Shown piece by piece: positions 5,467 through 8,122 of a DNA stretch of 8,122 nt. Below the pieces are notes generated by a model, which was given only the letters and a program-made list of their open reading frames with translations, did no database searches and had not been told where the DNA came from. The DNA is from Streptosporangiaceae bacterium (GTDB taxonomy: Bacteria > Actinomycetota > Actinomycetes > Streptosporangiales > Streptosporangiaceae). Each line of letters opens with the position of its first letter. Position 1 is the first letter of the stretch. Made by a program: the position numbers and the translations under genes. The stretch covers positions 1 through 8,122 of the forward strand of contig JASIGS010000692.1 of the NCBI GenBank assembly GCA_030052355.1. Direction: 5' to 3'.

Positions 5467-7683
5467 GTGAGACCGGGCGGAGCTGCCGCTGCCATGCTGG
5501 CGCTCGCAGCCTCGGTGCTCCCTGTCGCGATGCTGACGGCGCAGCCCGCGGTGGCCAGTTCGGTCTCCGCGAGCCAGGCCACCAGCCCCAGCCACACCGC
5601 CAGCACCAGCCGGGCCAGCCACGCCAGCCACGCCGCCGGCACCAGCCAGGCCAGCTGCGCCGGCCAGCCCAAGGCCCCAGCGTGCGTGACTATCACCAGC
5701 ATGGGACCGCAGCAGTGGGCCTCGCCGGGTGCGACGCTGACGGTCAGCGGCACGCTGACGAACTCATCGAGCCAGCCGATCAAAGACCCGGCCGTGCAGC
5801 TTCTCTCGTCGGGCACCCCCTTGACCGGGGTGGCCGGGATGCAGGCCTACCAAGCGAGCCCGCTCCAGTTTGTCGCGCCGACGGGGGCGAAGTGGCAGTC
5901 CAGCCGGACCCTCGCGACGGGCTCGAGCCTTAGCTGGTCCATCCAGCTGCGGGTCGACGACATCGGCATGAGCACTTTCGGGGTGTATCCGCTGGTGGCA
6001 CAGGCGTACGACGCCGTCGAGGGCCTGGCCAGCACGCCGAGCTACCTGCCGTACGAGCCCGCCAGGAAGGGCGCTGACTCCGGCACCCGCCCGGCACCGC
6101 GGCAGATTGCCTGGGCGTGGCCGCTGATCGACGACCCCATGCTGGGCGAGCCCTACCAGAGCGACTGCTCAGGAGCGCAGGCCCAGGCGCTGGCCGCGAG
6201 CATGCGGAACGGCCGCCTCGCGGGCCTGGTGAGCGTCAGCGCTCTGGCCGACCGCGCCGACGTGACCTGGGCGATCGATCCGGCGCTGCTCATCAACGCG
6301 GAGGCCATGACGGCCTGCGGCAGGTCCAACCCCGCGCTGGCCAAGGCCGCCAAGACCTGGCTGGCTGACCTCCGCGGCGCGGTCAAGGGCCAGCAGCTGT
6401 TCTTCACGCCGTATGGCGACGTCGATCTGGCGCTCATAACGCAAAGCGACGACCCCGAGGTCACCCAGGCGTTCACGCTGGGCCGCAAGGAAGCCGACCA
6501 GATCCTGGGCGTGAGCGGGCAGGGCCCGGCCGCGGGCATCGAGTGGCCCGCCGACGGAACAGCGGGTTTCGGCACGCTGGAGAGCCTGTCAATCCACGAC
6601 AACGTCACCACCGTTCTGCTGGGCAGCAAGTCAGTGCCGGCCGCGCCGAGCAGCGTGGTACAGATGTCGAAGGAAAACGGCTTCATGACCGTCCTGCTGG
6701 CCAGCAACGACCTGACACAGGCGCTCAACCCGCCCAGCGGGACCGCGGGATCGGCGTTCACCACCTCGCAGTTGTTCCTCGCCGAGACCGCCGAGCTGGC
6801 CGCGGCCGACCCGGCACAGCCCATCATCGTCGCCCCGCCGCAGCGCTGGCAGCCGTCGGCGGGGCTCGCGAGCTCGCTGCTCAAGGAGACCGCGGCAGCA
6901 CCGTGGCTGAAGCCGGCGAGCCTGTCCGCCGTCGCAGCCGTCAAGCACGCGCCGACCGTGCCGTCGCCACGCTGGACGCCGCTGTCCTTCAGCTTCAGCA
7001 AGTCGACGCTGGACGGGTTTGCCACGGTCGACACCCAGATCAACCAGATCCAGAGTTACCAGGCACGTCCCCACGAGAACCTGTGGTACGCCCTCGCCGC
7101 CCTGGAGTCGTCGGCGTGGAACGGCCAGAACGGCAAGCTCGCCGGGCTCGGTCCGGCCGAGTTCGGCACCGTGGAGCGCTACGTAGGCAGGGTCACCAAG
7201 CCGGGACAGGTCGAAATCCTGGCGAGCAGCCGGGTGACGCTCGGGGGTCTCAAAGGATCGGTGCCGATCTCGATCTACAACAAGCTCAACTACGCCGTCA
7301 GGGTGAGCCTGAAGGTCAGCTCCGGGTCCAGCCTCTTCCGCGTGCCTAAGCCGCGCACGATCACGGTCGGGGCGCTGAGTCAGCAACAGGTGAAACTGCG
7401 CGTGCAGGCGTCGCAGGTGGGCTCGGGCAAGGTCACCATCCAGGTGCAGAGCGCCGACGGAACGTCGCTGGACTCCAAGACGATGACCATCCGGGCCACT
7501 CAGTTCGGCACGCTCGCAACGATCATCCTGGCCGTGGCGCTCGGCGTCTTCCTGCTCGCCTCGGCCGCTCGCACCGTCCACCGCGGCCGGGTCCGGCAGA
7601 CACCGGAGCCGGACGGGGCGCAACCAGATAACGTCGTGGCTGAGCGCACCGGGCTTGGCACAGCCGGCAAGTCCGCGCTGTGA
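5467..7683 (+). CDS. DUF6049 family secreted, membrane-anchored protein
   Basis: A 738-residue protein of unknown biochemical function, resembling mycobacterial Rv3909 by position and layout. Residues 1-30 form a signal peptide: a short n-region, hydrophobic AAAAMLALAASVLPVAML, and a likely cut after AVA (30). Residues 31-68 are a Ser/Ala/His/Thr-rich linker. Residues about 75-180 look like an Ig-like beta domain (PGATLTVSGTLTNSS). The family core begins at WAWPLID (216-222) and includes VTWAIDPALL (266-275). Residues about 590-680 look like a second beta sandwich. One membrane helix (683-703, LATIILAVALGVFLLASAA) and a basic cytoplasmic tail (HRGRVRQ) give an outside-facing topology. GTG 5467 is preferred because AGGTGA (5453-5458) lies 8 nt upstream. 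GTG 5455 would add four residues and lacks such a site. The next gene starts 12 nt downstream, so the two are probably cotranscribed in an envelope-assembly operon. A role beside lipid II export is inferred from context only. Confidence 0.82.
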   Translation: MRPGGAAAAMLALAASVLPVAMLTAQPAVASSVSASQATSPSHTASTSRASHASHAAGTSQASCAGQPKAPACVTITSMGPQQWASPGATLTVSGTLTNSSSQPIKDPAVQLLSSGTPLTGVAGMQAYQASPLQFVAPTGAKWQSSRTLATGSSLSWSIQLRVDDIGMSTFGVYPLVAQAYDAVEGLASTPSYLPYEPARKGADSGTRPAPRQIAWAWPLIDDPMLGEPYQSDCSGAQAQALAASMRNGRLAGLVSVSALADRADVTWAIDPALLINAEAMTACGRSNPALAKAAKTWLADLRGAVKGQQLFFTPYGDVDLALITQSDDPEVTQAFTLGRKEADQILGVSGQGPAAGIEWPADGTAGFGTLESLSIHDNVTTVLLGSKSVPAAPSSVVQMSKENGFMTVLLASNDLTQALNPPSGTAGSAFTTSQLFLAETAELAAADPAQPIIVAPPQRWQPSAGLASSLLKETAAAPWLKPASLSAVAAVKHAPTVPSPRWTPLSFSFSKSTLDGFATVDTQINQIQSYQARPHENLWYALAALESSAWNGQNGKLAGLGPAEFGTVERYVGRVTKPGQVEILASSRVTLGGLKGSVPISIYNKLNYAVRVSLKVSSGSSLFRVPKPRTITVGALSQQQVKLRVQASQVGSGKVTIQVQSADGTSLDSKTMTIRATQFGTLATIILAVALGVFLLASAARTVHRGRVRQTPEPDGAQPDNVVAERTGLGTAGKSAL
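5567..5665 (+). repeat. GCCAGC-rich imperfect tandem repeat coding a Ser/Ala/His linker
   Basis: Variants of CCAGCCA recur throughout, including an exact tandem of the 9-mer GCCAGCCAC at 5614-5622 and 5623-5631. The frame encodes a Ser/Ala/Thr/His-rich linker (for example RASHASHAAG) between the signal peptide and the first folded domain. Such repeats are prone to length change by replication slippage, so the linker length probably varies between strains. Confidence 0.65.
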
Positions 7684-7695
7684 CTGAGGAGGCCG

Positions 7696-8122
7696 ATGAG
7701 CAGCCCCGGGCCTGAGTCTGGCACGCCGAGTACCAGCGAGGACTACCGCTGGACTGCCCAGCCGCCCGCCTGGTCCGACTTCTACACCGGCCCGGTATAC
7801 GACGACACCGGCTGGTTCCTCGACCTGTCCGGGGTGGACTGGGGCGACAACGAGGCTGCCGCCGAAGACGTCTGGGACGACGGCCCCGTCCCTGACCCGC
7901 GCCTTCGCAGACGGCACCCTCGGGAGCCGGGTGGCCGCCCCCGTGGCGGACGCGGCGACCAGCCCTGGCCCGGACCCCACGACGGCGCGCCACCCGGTTA
8001 CGACGGCACGCTTCAGGACGGGAACGGCATTGCCACGGGTCGCGGTGCCCCGGCGCGCGCGCCTCGTGACTACACCGGCCGGCCAGACAGGCCGGCCGGC
8101 GGCCGGGGCAGGCACGCCCGCC
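7696..8122 (+). CDS. probable N-terminus of murJ/mviN-like lipid II flippase (partial, disordered region)
   Basis: An open frame from ATG 7696 runs off the window without a stop, giving 142 visible codons. AGGAGG at 7687-7692 is a strong ribosome-binding site, though only 3 nt from the ATG. Nothing visible is a recognisable domain. Residues 1-60 are acidic with many Trp and Asp (DDTGWFLDLSG, VDWGDNE, DVWDDG). Residues about 65-142 turn basic and are rich in Arg, Gly and Pro (RLRRRHPREPGGRPRGG), so the whole stretch is probably disordered. The identification rests on synteny: in actinomycetes the gene after the DUF6049 gene is mviN/murJ, which often has a long cytoplasmic N-terminal extension before its membrane helices. 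It starts 12 nt after the DUF6049 stop, suggesting translational coupling. No transmembrane segment is reached here, so another product cannot be excluded. Confidence 0.6.
   Translation, partial: MSSPGPESGTPSTSEDYRWTAQPPAWSDFYTGPVYDDTGWFLDLSGVDWGDNEAAAEDVWDDGPVPDPRLRRRHPREPGGRPRGGRGDQPWPGPHDGAPPGYDGTLQDGNGIATGRGAPARAPRDYTGRPDRPAGGRGRHAR
8075..8099. repeat. perfect 10-bp inverted repeat inside the last reading frame
   Basis: CCGGCCGGCC (8075-8084) and GGCCGGCCGG (8090-8099) are exact reverse complements around AGACA. As RNA this is an all-GC 10-bp stem with a 5-nt loop, about 380 nt into the reading frame. Each arm is built from GGCC/CCGG repeats, so chance in GC-rich, Arg/Gly/Pro-coding DNA is a reasonable explanation. 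Confidence 0.55.

Noticed and set aside
6631..8115. 494-codon minus-strand frame opposite the DUF6049 gene and the last gene
   Set aside because: Antisense to two supported genes, Arg/Ala/Gly-rich with no recognisable motif. Long open shadow frames are common at this GC content.
1..8122. CRISPR arrays, insertion sequences, tRNA or rRNA genes, attachment sites
   Set aside because: No regularly spaced repeats, transposase motifs, terminal repeats, tRNA cloverleaf-like sequence or rRNA sequence was seen on either strand.

Overview
The window comes from a GC-rich actinomycete. The evidence is high GC with strong third-position GC bias, GTG starts, and a gene order that from memory matches the oriC-proximal block of Streptomyces and mycobacteria: PadR, inositol-phosphate synthase, MFS transporter, pcnA, DUF6049 protein, then murJ/mviN. 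A species or family cannot be fixed from the sequence.

Layout. (1) Positions 1-366 hold the C-terminal end of an inositol-3-phosphate synthase of the eukaryote/Bacteroidetes-like class, on the + strand. (2) Positions 367-585 are an intergenic stretch with a candidate promoter and a perfect 11-bp-arm palindrome just after its -10 box. (3) Positions 586-2331 hold a PadR-family repressor followed after 48 nt by a complete inositol-3-phosphate synthase of the short actinobacterial class (ino1), probably one operon. (4) Positions 2389-3807 hold an MFS transporter that looks leaderless. (5) Its 3' end overlaps the end of convergent pcnA (CCA-adding enzyme, 5231-3738, minus) by 70 nt. (6) Positions 5232-5466 are a divergent intergenic region. 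(7) Positions 5467-7683 hold a secreted, C-terminally membrane-anchored DUF6049 protein, followed 12 nt later by an open frame running off the end (7696 onward), probably the disordered N-terminus of a MurJ/MviN lipid II flippase.

How the genes fit together. Inositol-1-phosphate feeds phosphatidylinositol lipids and mycothiol in actinomycetes, and the PadR protein with its palindrome is the likely local control on ino1. PcnA matures tRNA 3' ends. The DUF6049-murJ pair belongs to a conserved cell-envelope cluster.

Most of this is a conserved housekeeping region, and I see no phage, transposon, CRISPR array, toxin-antitoxin pair or obviously new system. The point most worth following is that two different classes of inositol-phosphate synthase flank one PadR regulator with a clean candidate operator.
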